DNA from: Batillaria attramentaria
Lineage: Eukaryota; Mollusca; Gastropoda; Batillariidae
Length of the DNA stretch: 64,000 nt
Reading direction: 5' to 3'
Assembly (NCBI GenBank): GCA_018292915.2
Contig: JACVVK020000295.1
Span: 767,001 to 831,000 of the forward strand
The position numbers and the translations under genes were made by a program. The notes below the pieces were generated by a model. It did not search any database, was not told the origin of the DNA, and saw only the letters and a list, made by a program, of their open reading frames with translations. Positions 48,000 to 59,984 of this stretch are shown here, piece after piece (within the stretch, counting starts at the first letter, position 1; every line of letters starts with the position of its first letter).

Positions 48000-50470
48000 A
48001 ATATAATGACGTCATGGGCGTACGCTGTTTTGCCAATACACGGCAGAGTCAGTAAAGGGGCGGGGCCGCAAGGCCTCGAGGGCTTGCCGCCCGAGTGGAG
48101 TCGGTCTATTGTCCGGCAAGTGCAGATACATTTAGAGAAGTCTGGCTAGAAATCAGACCGACGTCAATACCGGCGTGTTAGGAAAAGATCAGAGCAGCAA
48201 AAGGCTCGGAACTCTCGGACACGCTTAGAGACAACGCACAACACATTCCTCTGCGCGTTTATCACCGGGGGTGAAACAAAATGGAGGGGCGTTTTTCAGT
48301 TCCGGTGCTATGCCGCTCAGATCATCGCGGCACTGCCAATCAGCGGGTTCCCACGCCATAGCACCGCGGTTTTTTGTTTTGTTTTTAATCCAAATTCAAA
48401 ACCCGCCCCGTAGCACTAACCGGAAAAACGCTTTTGATTTTCAGTTGTCGGTTAAAACGATTAGAAGGGGGCCGTTTACTAACCAGAAACCGACTTGTAC
48501 TACAGACTTTAACATAAGTCAAGGACCACTTGCAAACTTGGCTAAAATCCCTGGAAGATGTCCGTGCAGCACATGGTGGTTTTTCAGCTTCAGCGAGCTT
48601 TTGCAGGATGCATTGTAACCCTTTAACACTTTCACAGCAAAAAAATTTGAAAGATTCCTTGACCTCTATTTTCTTGTGAATTCTTAAAAATTAGACCTGT
48701 CTCAGTGTCAAGGTGGTCCTTGACTTATGTTGAAGTCTGTAATATGTTACTCCGTACAATCTAAAGATGTGTATATCAGTGCCTTTTTTTTTTTTTTTAA
48801 TAACGACTCTAGATGAGAGCAATCGCCGTCGAAACTTTTGAAGTGGCATAGCAACGGAGAACAGGCGTCCATTTTGATTATTCCCCGTGTTATTGGTATT
48901 TTGAGTTCGGTCAGTATCACCAGCTAACGCCGGCCAGCAACTTTTCCGGCGTCCAACCAAATCTGATATGCCTCAAATGGCGGTACTCCTGGACTGATGG
49001 GCGCTGCGACTGGGGCCAAATATTTGTGCTGGCCTTTTTCTCGTTGCCCCCGTCTTTGATATCGTGGTGAAAAAGGACGTTAAACTCCCAAACACCCACC
49101 CACCCAGTATTGACCTCAGCCACTGTAAACCAACTCGTTTCACTGATTCTTTCAAGTGCGCTAGTTTCATGTTCGCCAGGCACGTGCAAGGAGCTAACTT
49201 ATGTATGGAACAGTTTCGCTTATGAGGGCGCGTGTACGCTATCTGACAATTAACCTGCTGACCATCCTCAAAAGGATCAGCTACCGGTGCCTCCTCAAGC
49301 CGTAACGCCCACATGTCGCCAACAAAACCAGTCACCATCAAGATTCTACCGATCTCCCACACAGAGGCAGCGACGTTTTGAGAGAACCATTTCAGTTTTC
49401 AGCGGGTTTTGGATTTACGTAGTCAGTCTTTACTGAGGTGACTGAACAGGACAGGGTTGAACCCCGATTTATTTTCAGCACAAATATTTGGCTTATTAGT
49501 ATTTACGATCGGCTTGAGCAACGCGGTACATGAGCACGCGATCTCAGAGAAGGCCGTCATTGGCTTGAGCAAGGGACGCTCTTTGTACGCCAACTGTTGA
49601 AGTTGAAACTTCAACAGGAGTTTGAACAGGTCGATCTCTGTGTGGACAAACTGGTCGCGCTCGGTTATTTCTCATTCATGGAGTGACCAGAGAAAACTTT
49701 CATCATGGGTCATAGCGATGGCAGACACACATTACTAGGTTAGGAAGAACGCGTATGGCAGGATCAGCTGCTGGGGCCTGCTTAGTAAGTTATGTTTGTG
49801 TTACCTAGTTGTAATTGCTATTTGTTTTCTACGCTGTTTTTGTAATCGGGAGTTCGATAAACTTATTATCACCAGTGAAGGTGCAGCGTCTCCTGCATGT
49901 CCTAGGTTTATACTGCCCCGTAGACCAGTTTCCATCAGCTGTCCAACGTTACATTTCTGGATTTTTCGCAGGCACACTTAGCCGCGAATTAGTCTTTGTG
50001 GCTTGCGAGGCGTTAAGCTCTAAAAACTCACTCACTCACTCGCCTCTTCAAACCGTCACACCCAAACGTCGCCCCACAAAATCAGCGTCACCATCTCACA
50101 CACATCTGATCTCACACAAACAGAGGCAGCGACGATTGAGAACATTCCAGTCTTTGGCGGTTTTTGGATTTACGCAGTCAGTTTTGACTGAAGTGAACAG
50201 GACAGGGCGGACCCCCGATTTATGTAGGAACAGATTGAGCCATTGTCGTCTGCGGCGTCCGGAATTTGTCTTCTCGGCGGGAGGGAGACTGAATCGCTTT
50301 TGGATGGGCCGCTGCATCAGACGCACGCGCACAAAAGCCGATCGGCGCGTGCACCCCTGATTAGCATATATGTATGATCGGCGGATTCGCGCAGGAATAA
50401 GTGCGGGCTTTTCAGTTCGGCCGAAAGCGAAGAACTTGACACTAGCAAGAAAGAAAGATTTTTTCTTTCA
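48000..50470. other. Intergenic, no supported gene
   Basis: Holds SINE-1 (48998-49107) and a diverged direct repeat pair: 49305-49490 and 50055-50240 share CAGAGGCAGCGACG, TTTTGGATTTACG and GAACAGGACAGGG. A short inverted match, TCAAGGACCACTTG at 48518 against CAAGGTGGTCCTTGA at 48709, is also present. Confidence 0.5.
48998..49107 (+). mobile_element. SINE family 1 copy lacking the head
   Basis: Begins near GGGGCCAAATATTTGTGCTG and runs through GCCTTTTTCTCGTTGCC to ACTCCCAAACACCCACCC. The tRNA region is lost. Confidence 0.8.
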
Positions 50471-50924
50471 TGCGTGAGGCGGTGCTGCTGTTAATGTGAG
50501 AGTGTGCGTGTGTGTGTGTAGAAGTGGCGCAGACGACATACAGCATGGGTCTTTCCTGACTTCAATCCTTAGCCCTGAGGGTGTATTTATCAAACATACA
50601 CACGGACCAAAACCAGAGAGAAACGTTTCTCTACACACCCACGGCCTTATGTCAACCGAGACCGCGCGGCCAACGCCGAGCCGCACAGACCACGCCACTC
50701 AGATCAGAGAAAAATGGACAGAATGTTTAATAATGCCTTCAAAAAACTTGTCGCCCTTCAGTATCAATCGGCCGTTACTACGACGTAAAGCCACGCATAA
50801 TACAGCCTGCTTGTTTTCTGTCAATGAACAAGCTGTGGACTTCTGTGGCAGTGCTATAGAAATTTCCCACACCGCCATTCAGTGGAGGCCGGTCGTCTGT
50901 TCGAAACCAGCTGAGTGAGGCAAT

Positions 50925-51088
50925 GTGGATCGAGGCAAAACGATTTTAATATCTCGGCGCATTATAACCGACCATTTTCGAGGAAGACTGACAAAGACAA
51001 ACGCTTGGAGTGAAATACCAGGCCTTGTTCGCAGGGAGAGAAAGGTGAGACTTGTTCATGGGGAGTTTGTGGTTGTGTTACGAAAGGT
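50925..51088 (+). other. Exon-like open stretch ending in a strong donor, unrecognised
   Basis: The frame RGKTILISRRIITDHFRGRL then IPGLVRRERKVRLVHGEFVV runs to ACGAAAG/GTAAGT at 51088. No start codon of its own and no family match. Could be an internal or 5' exon of an unseen + strand gene. Confidence 0.2.
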
Positions 51089-51237
51089 AAGTCAGTATAA
51101 GTTCTGTTTCTTTGTTGTGCTCATAAGCTTCATCAGATGTTAGATACCGTTTGTCATTTTTTGTCGAAACTAATGGTGTTGCGCCAAATGATCGTCGATT
51201 CAGTGGTACCACCCTATCACTGAGTCTGGCCGCTGAG

Positions 51238-51420
51238 GGAGTGGGTTGGGTTTGGGTTTGTGTGTCTGTGGGTTTAACGTCCTTTTCCACCACTTTTGTG
51301 ATATCAAAGACGGGGCAACTAGAAAAAGGCCAGCACAAATATTAACTTAGTTTTGGCTTCAGTCGGGATTCGAACTCACGACACGAGCATTGAAAGGCCA
51401 ACAGTCTATTGCCCGGCTCG
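51238..51420 (-). mobile_element. SINE family 1 copy
   Basis: TGTGATATCAAAGACGGGGC body, GCCAGCACAAATATT and B box GGGATTCGAACTCACGACAC. The head end is diverged. Confidence 0.78.
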
Positions 51421-52377
51421 TCTATCACGGCTGAGTGTAAGGTGTAAGTTTCCCGTCATTTAGTAAAGTTGCCTAAGGGCCATGGATTTGTTAAGCACTT
51501 AAACCCTTTTTCTAGCTGACGACAGAAGTGCAGTGTATACTGAGGCTGTTTGTGATGTTTCCTTCTGTGACTGACATCAACGGTTTTCATCGGGCAGAGA
51601 CGGCCGGGGCAGGAGAAGGGGGGGGGGGGGGGGGGCGCTTAATGATCAACTTACACGTACTCTGTTGTGAGTTGTGACACGAAACATCCTTTGTTCTTTG
51701 CTTGTCCTTTCTGTGCAACTTCTTTATCAGGTCGAGATATGACGTCTTTCGTCACTGGACACCGCCGCTTTCCCGTTTCCTGATGACGTAATTTCGCTCT
51801 ACAGTTCGTCTCCATTCAGACCAGTGTCTATTTATAGACTGTTCACAGCCTAGATGTTCTAATCTTGTCCAAAAGTGAATGCTTGCATTTAAAAGAGAAA
51901 AAGTATATGGCAGCATAGTAAGCTCTCTTCCGATCTTTTTAACCTGTGCAGGAGTGCGTAACCGTGAGCGGCTCAACGAATCCCTCATTCTATTACAGTC
52001 TTTCTTCGGCCTCGTCTGTGCGGAACCGTATTGAAACTGAACCCCTCTGCATAACCATCTGCTTGGGCGTAGAAAAGGGATAATTAAATGCAAATTTATG
52101 CGTAGTTCTATTGTGTAAGCATTATTTCTGTGAGATGGTGGAATATGGGAGCTTAACTGACAGGACAGTGTTTTTTGTAATTTTGTAGGGTCAGATTCGG
52201 ACCAAAGGCGTTTGACTTTTTAAGTTGACCTGCTGTCTCCCTCCCCTTTCTCTCTCCCATCCCCCCCTCCCCGCCCCCGCGCCCCTCCCCCCCCCCCCTT
52301 CTCTCTTCTCTCGCCACATGCTGTTTCAGTTCAGTCGTCCAGTTCAGTTTTGACAAAAGGCTGTTGTGAACACCACC

Positions 52378-52506
52378 CCCCCCCCCCCCCCCCCCCCCCA
52401 ACACATCTCTCTCTCTTACCGCACGACAGACAGACGCTGACACAACACACACTACACACACACACACACACACACCACAACACACACACACACACACACA
52501 CACACA
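52378..52506. repeat. Poly(C) and (CA)n tracts
   Basis: A C run of about 22 (52377-52399) and interrupted CA arrays at 52442-52506. A C-rich pyrimidine tract also lies at 52235-52310. Confidence 0.85.
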
Positions 52507-52691
52507 GAGCAGGGTATAAAGGGGTGTTTAATGGGTGTGAGGGATGTGTTTTATTTAGGCAATTCGCAGGTGTTTGTCAGTATAATATGTGCGCACTTGA
52601 GGAGCGCACAACCACACCAAACCTCCTCCTGCCGTTTACACAAACAACTTAAATGTTTGCACGTACCTTCTTCCCCTTCCTATTCTTGTGG

Positions 52692-52866
52692 GGAGCCGGG
52701 GTGGCCGAATTGGCGGGTAGAGCGTTGGACTTCCAATGCTCGGGTCGTGAGTTTCGAATCAGTCCCGGCTGGGCTAAACTTTTGTGCTGGCTCTTTCATC
52801 GTTGCCCCGTCTTTGATATCACCCTGATGTGGTGGAGAAGGACGTTAAAAGCCCAACCACACACCC
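52692..52866 (+). mobile_element. SINE family 1 copy, full length
   Basis: GGAGCCGGGGTGGCCGAATT head, TAGAGCGTTGGACTTCC, B box with one inserted base, TTTGATATCACCC and a GGACGTTAAAAGCCCAACC tail. Confidence 0.85.
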
Positions 52867-53561
52867 TTTCCATTCTTGCTTCTGCGGCCTTAGGATGTCT
52901 CAACTGACACCACCCAGTTTACAGCAGACGACAAAAAGAAAAAGCCAAAAATGCAAAATGAGTCTCAATCACCTGCTCAGTGGAAGGTTCAGGGGAAGGT
53001 CGTCCTATTCATAAGTCGAATCCATGTTTATCGCATGAGCTTTTCTTCCACCATCACGAAGAAATAACCTCTGACCTAACGCCAGTACCTCTTACCCAAA
53101 GCGTATTATTTCGGCTCCAGGTCTGTATAAATACGGGCATATAACGTACAACAGTACCGTTAAGCTTTCTTGTTGACATATATAGTTTGTCCTGGATCAG
53201 CGAACGATCGTGACGATCCATCATTCACGCCTCACTGACCTCCAGTTCACTCACGAGCGCTCCCAGAAATCAAAGACAGTTAACGACTGGCTAAGCTGTA
53301 CTTTGGAGCGAGGGTTAGACCTACATCGCCTGAGTAGGGCAAACATTTCGGGGCACTGAATCGGCGCGCACAAGCACAAGGAAACTGTCAATGGGACGAC
53401 ACACCTTGCTGGTCAATGCCCGCCAAATCTGATAGGTTAAAGGAACAATTTTAAAGATTTTTTGTTCCACATGCCACAGGACACAGACATTCATAGACAG
53501 CAGACCTACATAGCTGGACATATAATATCATCATGATGTCATATGGTGCAAACATACACAC

Positions 53562-53637
53562 GGTGGGTGTTTGGGAGTTTTTCCTTTTCCACCACACAAG
53601 GGTGATATCAAAGACCGTCGGGCAAGAGAAAAAGGCA
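53562..53637 (-). mobile_element. SINE family 1 tail fragment
   Basis: GGTGGGTGTTTGGGAGTTTT at left and GGGTGATATCAAAGACCG. Ends before the tRNA head. Confidence 0.8.
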
Positions 53638-53801
53638 CATAATTCTCTGAAGGTTTCCAGTTCCAGCGACCGGCTGAGGTGTGTTGTTTTACTTTCGTGC
53701 GTCACAATGACGTACGGCACCAAAATCTCTGCGTCGGATTCTGAAATCTCTACGTGAACGACGCACATAATGTGCGTAATAAAGAACACTGCTGATAATT
53801 T

Positions 53802-54110
53802 ACGCTACTTTATTATCCCTTTTGGGAAATTCGGGCTGCTTCCACCGGGGGAAGCGCGTCGCCGCGGTGCAGCGCCACCCAATACCTATCCTATATTTTT
53901 TTTAAAACAAATTTTGCTGGGGGAGGAAAGCCGGCTAACCCGGAGAGAAACCCCCGATGAGCAGCCCGGTAGCCAGGAAAAACCGGAATCACACATCACA
54001 AGCTCGACCTGGGCTCGAACCCACGCTTCATCGCCATGGCATTGGTGACGGCCGTTCAGTTGCTCAGCGGCTAAATCCGACGCGCTACCTGTGAGACCAC
54101 CGCTCACCCC
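53802..54110 (-). mobile_element. tRNA-like SINE, family 3, second copy
   Basis: Aligns in reverse over its whole length with 46711-47057: TGGCGCTGCACCGC, CCCGATGAGCAGCCCGGTAG and the B-box-like GGGCTCGAACCCACGC. Somewhat diverged, with a different A/T-rich middle. Confidence 0.82.
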
Positions 54111-54423
54111 AGACCACCGCACACCCCAGAGAATTTCGAGGGTAAATGAACATTCACAAGTGGAAACTCTTCTAAACAAAGCTAAGCTGGCTTCTATGCA
54201 GCTTAGAAAACGTGGAAACAGCGCCTTTAAACAACTCCAAAAAAGAGCAGTCGTGGTGGCACTTTTCTCAAAACGTTCTGATGAGATTCCGTGCCAGACG
54301 GCTGAGCGATTCATGAAATCATTGGTTCCATTTTACATTGACAGAACTACAGTACCATTTGCACAGACCGTACAATCAGCGTCATTAGGGCAGACTGCTG
54401 TGATTGCACATAGTAACGGCTGA
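54111..54423 (+). other. Open frame after SINE-3, unrecognised
   Basis: From the SINE edge the frame ISRVNEHSQVETLLNKAKLA onward stays open to TGA at 54421-54423, with mixed, amphipathic composition. Its upstream part is SINE sequence, so there is no independent start. Status uncertain. Confidence 0.18.
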
Positions 54424-54455
54424 CTGTGTTTTGTGAAAGGAAAACAAATACTGTC

Positions 54456-54641
54456 GGGTGGGTGGGTGGGTTGGGGGTTCTACTAACGCCCCCTTTTCCA
54501 CTACGTAAGAGTGATATCAAAGACGGGGCAACGCGAGAAAAAGCCAGCGCAAATTATTGGCTACCGAAGTCGGGGTTCAGTGGAACTCACGACGCGACTG
54601 CGAGCATTGAATGTCCAACGTTCCACCAGTTCGACTATTCG
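54456..54641 (-). mobile_element. SINE family 1 copy, diverged
   Basis: GGGTGGGTGGGTGG tail region, GAGTGATATCAAAGACGGGG body, several small insertions around the B box. Confidence 0.78.
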
Positions 54642-54855
54642 GTAGTCAGTAATAAGCCACATGTACTACGTGGCTCGTTTGACTCCCGGGGCGCTACAAG
54701 CCTCAAACTGCTTAGACACGGTGCACTTCCAGCGTCAAGCTTCTAAGACCCGAGGCACTTTTGGCTTCAAGCTGCATTGACCGCGGGCACTTCCAGCCTC
54801 AAGCTCGCTTAGGGAGGTTCACGATCGGGGGTGCATCCCATCCCGCGTTATAGCC

Positions 54856-54856
<1 letters not shown>

Positions 54857-54886
<30 letters not shown>

Positions 54887-54990
54887 AAAAAAAAAAACCA
54901 ACCAAACAAACAAACAAACCAAACAACAACAACAACAACAACAACAAACAAACAAAACAACAAACAATAAAATAAAATAAAATAAAATTT
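54857..54990. repeat. Poly(C)/poly(A)/(CAA)n/(AATAA)n tract
   Basis: C run of 20, A run of 19, then CAA and AATAA units. A diverged short repeat with CACTTCCAGC and TCAAGCT precedes it at 54690-54810. Confidence 0.85.
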
Positions 54991-55940
54991 TAAAAGATTT
55001 TTTTAAATGAAGCAGACTGTAGTGGCTGAATCTTTCTCTGCTGGGTCACATCGGAGTCTCACTGAAAAGCGTGAAGAAGGAAAAATTCACAAGAAGACAG
55101 CCAGCAGTGGTATATCTCCCGGCCTGCGAAGAAGACACAACGAGATCTGAGGTATCACTGGTCTTGTCAAACTGTCGATGGGGTGTAAAATATGATACTG
55201 GCAAAACACAACATTTTCCATATTGTATCCCAGGATTTTTAGCAGTACGTACAAGCAGCTGATTTCCAAAAAAAATTCTCACAGCCCAACTGAGGTCTAG
55301 TCAGTGGTGAAGTCGGTCTGTCTGCAAAGATATTGTCGGCCGAGAGGCGCAGTTCTTCACCGGTGTCTTTGTAACTCAGTTAAAAGAAAGCACATGGAGA
55401 TCGCGTCTAACTCATTTCTCGCCTCTGAGAAGAAGAGGAAGAGGAAAAACAAGATGATGAAGAAGACAGAAATGTCAACAAACAAAACCAAGTTTGCCAC
55501 ACAACAAGCAGGAAGGCCAGCTCCGCCGCAAGGGAGAAACGTAGTATGTCGACTAGTTCCGCTGAAATGATCATTGTCGTTTAGTTTTGGTGACACGCCA
55601 CGTCGCGTACAATATCGCTGGCGACAGTGACGTGCCGGCTTGTTGCCAAGACTGGTATGCGACATACCGGGTTACGAGCGACCCGATACGCGCATTTCGA
55701 CTCGATAGTTCGGGACGTATCGTGTGGCTCCAGGAGCTGGTCCCGCGTGTAGAAGTCGGGTTTAGGGAGTTTAGCCTCGGGTTAGAGTCTAACCTCAAAC
55801 TAAACTAGCTCTAGGGTTTTTTTTTTTTTAAATTAAATCAGGAAGCGGGTCCATTTCAGCAAGGTGCCTATCCCGTCATAGAAGGATTTTTGTCTTTCTT
55901 TCGTCGCTTCCTTTTTTTATTTAATTTTCTTTTGGGGTTT
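54991..55940. other. Intergenic, no supported gene
   Basis: Open frames at 55007-55150 and 55304-55570 are Lys/Arg-rich without family match. Outlying pieces of the 46/47-bp repeat (CGGGACGTATCGTGTGGCTC) already occur at about 55707. Confidence 0.4.
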
Positions 55941-55944
55941 CTTT

Positions 55945-56395
55945 TGTACGCGACGTATCCTGTGGCTGCAAGAACTATTATACTCGAATGGTACATTGTA
56001 CGCGACGTATCCTGTGGCTGTAAGAGCTGTTATATGGCACATTGTACGCGACGTATCCTGTGGCTGCAAGGGGCTGTTATATGGCACATTGTACGCGACG
56101 TATCATGTGGCTGTAAGAGCTGTTATATGGCACATTGTACGCGACGTATCCTGTGGCTGCAAGGGGCTGTTATATGGTACATTGTACGCGACGTATCATG
56201 TGGCTGCAAGAGCTGTTATATGGCACATTGTACGCGACGTATCCTGTGGCTGCAAGGGGCTGTTATATGGTACATTGTACGCGACGTATCCTGTGGCCGC
56301 AAGAGCTGTTATATGGCACATTGTACACTACCGGACGCATCCTGCTGCAGCAGGAGCTCTTATACGATACATTGTACGCGACGTCAGTGTCCTGC
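55945..56395. repeat. 46/47-bp minisatellite with a 93-bp dimer period, about ten units
   Basis: The CGACGTATCCTGTGG landmark recurs at 55951, 56003, 56049, 56096, 56142, 56189, 56235 and 56282, then two degenerate units. Units alternate between TGGCTGTAAGAGCTG-like and TGGCTGCAAGGGGCTG-like forms. Because 93 is a multiple of 3, all overlapping frames stay open for up to 183 codons. Confidence 0.93.
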
Positions 56396-57109
56396 CCCCC
56401 CCCCCCCCCCCAAAAAAAAAAAAAAATCCACACGACATTGACCATTTCAGCTCTAATTCCAAGGCGGACTGCCGGAGGAAGGGCGAAGCAGCCAAAGGAC
56501 CAAATATACTTCCGTCTGGTGTGAGGAACACAATACGACTCTGAAGACCCCATCCTCTGATACGTGTGTGCTCAATGTCCATCGCCAGAAGCTGACTTTT
56601 GTCCGCGTATTGACAGGTCTCGCGTCCGCCGCTGTTAGTCGCAAGAGATCCCTCTTGGCATGTCCTTTTCAGCGGAGTGTTTAAAGTCACCTAACAGTCT
56701 GCGGCGTCCGAAAAGGAGAGCCGGACTTGGGTGAAGAGTGTTTGTGAAGACGGTCTGGGAAAAATAGGACAAGGGGTTAATTAAGTAATGTCCACACCCG
56801 CGAAAGGGGGCGAGATAGCCTAGTGAAGAAATGTCTACATGTCGTTTTGCTGTCGACTGTGATGTTGGTGTGTGTTTTTGTAGTCCGATGCCAGTTTGGC
56901 TTGCGAGAGCTGAATTTCTGTGGGGATCAATAAGGTGGCAAGGTAATGTAAAATGACGAGGAAACTTTCTGTATGATTAAGACAGTGGATATTTTAGTCT
57001 TAAAGCGATGTTGCTGTTGTTGACTCAATTTCTATATTGTAAAGCAAGTAATGGGAAATGTGTGGTGTCCGTGCGTGCGGAAATGGTAACTGTTTTATGG
57101 TTTGGGGAA

Positions 57110-57835
57110 CAAGATACGCGTATACGTGGTGTACCAGTTTGGGCGATAATCTTAGGTACGCCGTAAAACCAGTCTGGACGACAAAATACGCCGTGTACCA
57201 GTCTGGGCGATCGTCAAAATACGCCGTGTAACAGTTTTGGTAACAAGGTACTTCACGTCATGTACCAGTTTCGACGACATATTACGTCGTGTACCAGTTT
57301 TTACAACATGCTACGTCATTTACCAGTTTTGACATGTTACATCATGTACTGGTTTTGACGACAGTCATGTTACGTCGTGTACCAGTTTTGACGGACATGG
57401 TACGTCGGGTACCAGTTTTGGCTACCTGTTACGTCATGTACCGTCGTGTGCTGCTGACTGACGTGCGTACCACATACGACCATGCTGTTTGCATATATAT
57501 GTATACATCCATGTACCTTCTGACGGGGTTTCTGGAAATAAATTAGACTTGTACCAGGTTTTGCAACATTTTACGTCGTGTACCGGTTTTGGTGACAAGG
57601 TATAGCACTATACGTCGTTTACCAATTTTGTTGATATGGTGCTTCGTGTGCCAGTTTTTTTTTTTTTTTTTTTTGGGGGGGGGGGGAGGGGGACAAATTA
57701 CGTCGTGTACCAGTTTGGTGACACGGTGCGTCGCGTATCGGTTTTGGCGACAAGGAAAAGCACTATACGCCGTGTACCAATTTTGATGACATGGTACGTC
57801 GTATACCAGTTTTGGCGACATGGTAGGTCGCGCCC
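57110..57835. repeat. Degenerate array of about 30-bp units
   Basis: More than fifteen loose copies of ACGTCGTGTACCAGTTTTG spaced roughly 25-50 bp, interrupted by a unique stretch at 57440-57540 and a T/G homopolymer at 57655-57690. TACCAG and TACGTCG are the conserved parts. Confidence 0.85.
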
Positions 57836-58044
57836 AGAACTATACGGTTGCAGTTGAAGTGTTAAAAGGTGATAGCTTCAAGGATTAATCAATTGCCAAA
57901 CGATTGGTGTTAGTTTTTTTTTTCTGTTTCTTGTTTTCCTGCCTGGAACCTCACATTATCTGTCCCTTCTGCACCCTTCCCTTTCCGCTGTTACCATGCT
58001 CGTAGATTGCAGAATATCGTTTTCTACACGCTCTTTGTGCAGCC

Positions 58045-58311
58045 CTACTTTTCGTCAATGTCAAGGATACATTCAAGGCCCACTACCATCAAGCAGGGCA
58101 CTCCCCGAACATCATTCACTCCCTTAATCCCGCGGCAAACAAATGTGTTTTTGGCCAAGGACTGGCCATGCTTGCAGACGACAACCCCTGAACCAATAAC
58201 GATATGGGCGGGAAGTTTGCCCGATGTTAGTGCATCTTGATCGATTACTAACCAAGCATCTTTTGCCAGATTTTTACGCCACGCAAAAGAAAGCGCCGAG
58301 AAAACCGTCAA
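58045..58311 (-). other. Unrecognised minus-strand open frame
   Basis: 88 codons containing LPAHIVIGSGVVVCKHGQSL and DVRGVPCLMVVGLECILDI. Hydrophobic-strand pattern suggests decayed coding sequence, possibly a retroelement fragment, but no active-site motif allows assignment. The opposite strand is open too. Confidence 0.2.
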
Positions 58312-58480
58312 CGCTTTTAGCAGAAGAGATGAACGTTGGCATGCAAACAGGAGGGTCCGTATATCCAGTAGATTTATTGGATTTGAAGACGGAAAAGCGT
58401 AATGTAGGCGTAATAAAGTAATGTTGCTGTTGGCGCTGCTGAGCTGAACAGTCCTAGGGTTATTCTCTTCGATGAGAGGA

Positions 58481-58744
58481 TGTGGGTGGGTGTCAAGTTT
58501 GAGGGCTCAACGTCCTTTGCCAGCTTGTAAGGGTGAAACCAGGAGATCAACTGGACTGGAGTGACAAGAGCAGCCCAGAACAGAGTGCGATGGCGAAGGG
58601 TTGTCGATGGCCTATGCTCCACTTGGAGCCATGGGTCTTAGTAGGAGTAGTAAGGGTGAAACTGAAGACGGGACAACGAGAAAAAGACCATCACAAATAT
58701 CTGACTCCAGCCGCCGGGAACCGGCAAACTCATGACCCGGACGT
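58481..58744 (-). mobile_element. SINE family 1 copy with an internal insertion
   Basis: Tail GATGTGGGTGGGTG and GTAAGGGTGAAACC at left. The GTAAGGGTGAAACTGAAGAC body resumes about 120 bp later and runs into ACTCATGACCCGGACG. The 58530-58645 segment is extra and unrelated. Confidence 0.65.
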
Positions 58745-59128
58745 GTTTTTTTTTCTTTCTTTTTTTTTCATGTTTTCAAGAAGATATCCAAGTAATAGTG
58801 TTGCTAGTTTTTTTGTTTTTTTTTTTTCATTCAGTTTGGCGTCATATCTGCCTCAGACATCGATCACAGACCGATTCACTTTCAAATCGTCCTTTTACTT
58901 TCCAACAAAGGCGGACATAATTATAACAAAAAGTTTCCGCCAAAGTTGAACAACAAATGATAATACCGAGTATGTCGGGTTGTTGGGGGGCTGGCTGGTG
59001 TCAAACCAAGATCGGTCAGTGACCTAGCATAAGATAATTGCCGGAACCCAACCTCCCTCCCCCCCCACCCCCCCACACCTCTCTCTGCTTGTTTTAGTTG
59101 GTTAATATCCATCGGTCAAAGACTTACT

Positions 59129-59560
59129 GCCGGGCGCCCCTGGTCCTAATAGGGGCAGTGCCTCTTGTGCGTGCCATGGGGGACGCTTGAGGGGGCTGGT
59201 CTCAGCCTACCAGTGTCCGCAAAGGCCTTGTCAAACGTAGAGTGCCTGCGCGGGGTTTGCGGTCATACGTTGCAACACACTTTGGCTGCCAGCTGCACCG
59301 CCGGCCCGGCGCTCCAGCATGGTCAGCGGCGACTTGCTCGCGTGGCGAGGAAAAAAAATAGGACCGTGCTCTATTCACAGGGGTCGCGGCGGCGTCTACG
59401 GGGAGTGCCCGCTACGAGCGGATTTAACTGGCCTTGAGGGCATTTTGCCGCTGGTAGGCCTGCAAAATTGCCACGTGTGACAACCCTATAAGCCCTACCG
59501 AAAACCTTGGGGTACCCGCTTGCCACTAAACGGTAGCCGTACCATTTCTTCGCCACACTG
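59129..59560. other. GC-rich segment unlike its surroundings, possible retroelement 5' end
   Basis: About 430 bp of about 60% GC beginning CTGCCGGGCGCCCCTGGTCC. No second copy in the window and no long frame. Sharp composition change at both ends suggests an inserted element or a promoter-type GC island for the exon at 59711. Confidence 0.3.
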
Positions 59561-59710
59561 GACAATATTCAGGACAAAATGTCCTATACTTTTTTTAACA
59601 GTCAGCCAGGACAGTTATCCTGTTATAGTTTTATAGTTCCCACGGATCTGAAAACCCTAATAGCGTTGTCGATCCTAATTTGTGTGTGTTTCTGTTGTCT
59701 GGTGCTGCAG

Positions 59711-59783
59711 ATGCGTCTGGGGCTGTTACTGACAATGACAATGGTGTGTCACGCCGCCTCCCTCTACACAAACCGACGACTTG
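59711..59783 (+). CDS. Putative signal-peptide exon of a secreted protein
   Basis: TTCTGTTGTCTGGTGCTGCAG precedes ATG at 59711, and CTTG/GTAAGT follows at 59783. The 24 codons encode MRLGLLLTMTMVCHAASLYT then NRRL. The hydrophobic core plus a CHA-A site look like a secretory signal peptide. The exon leaves in phase 1. No family can be named from this exon alone; the rest of the gene is uncertain. Confidence 0.5.
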
Positions 59784-59984
59784 GTAAGTAACTAAAATGT
59801 TAGATTACCCCGCCCGTATACTGTTCAAAAGGTTTAGTATATGATGGTTTTGTGGTCATATCAAAACAAATAAATCCTTATTGTAACAGTCCTTGAACAG
59901 TGTCTGTTCACACGCCTTCATACTGCGCACCACCCACTCACCAATCAACCAACTACCCAAACAAGGAAGCAAGCGAACAACAAC

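Noticed and set aside
53886..54314. 142-codon minus-strand frame
   Set aside because: Its second half is SINE family 3. The rest is the shadow of the opposite-strand frame at 54111-54423.
55890..56544. Two overlapping 180-codon Cys-containing frames
   Set aside because: They arise from the 46/47-bp minisatellite. No start context, splice site or unique flank supports a gene.
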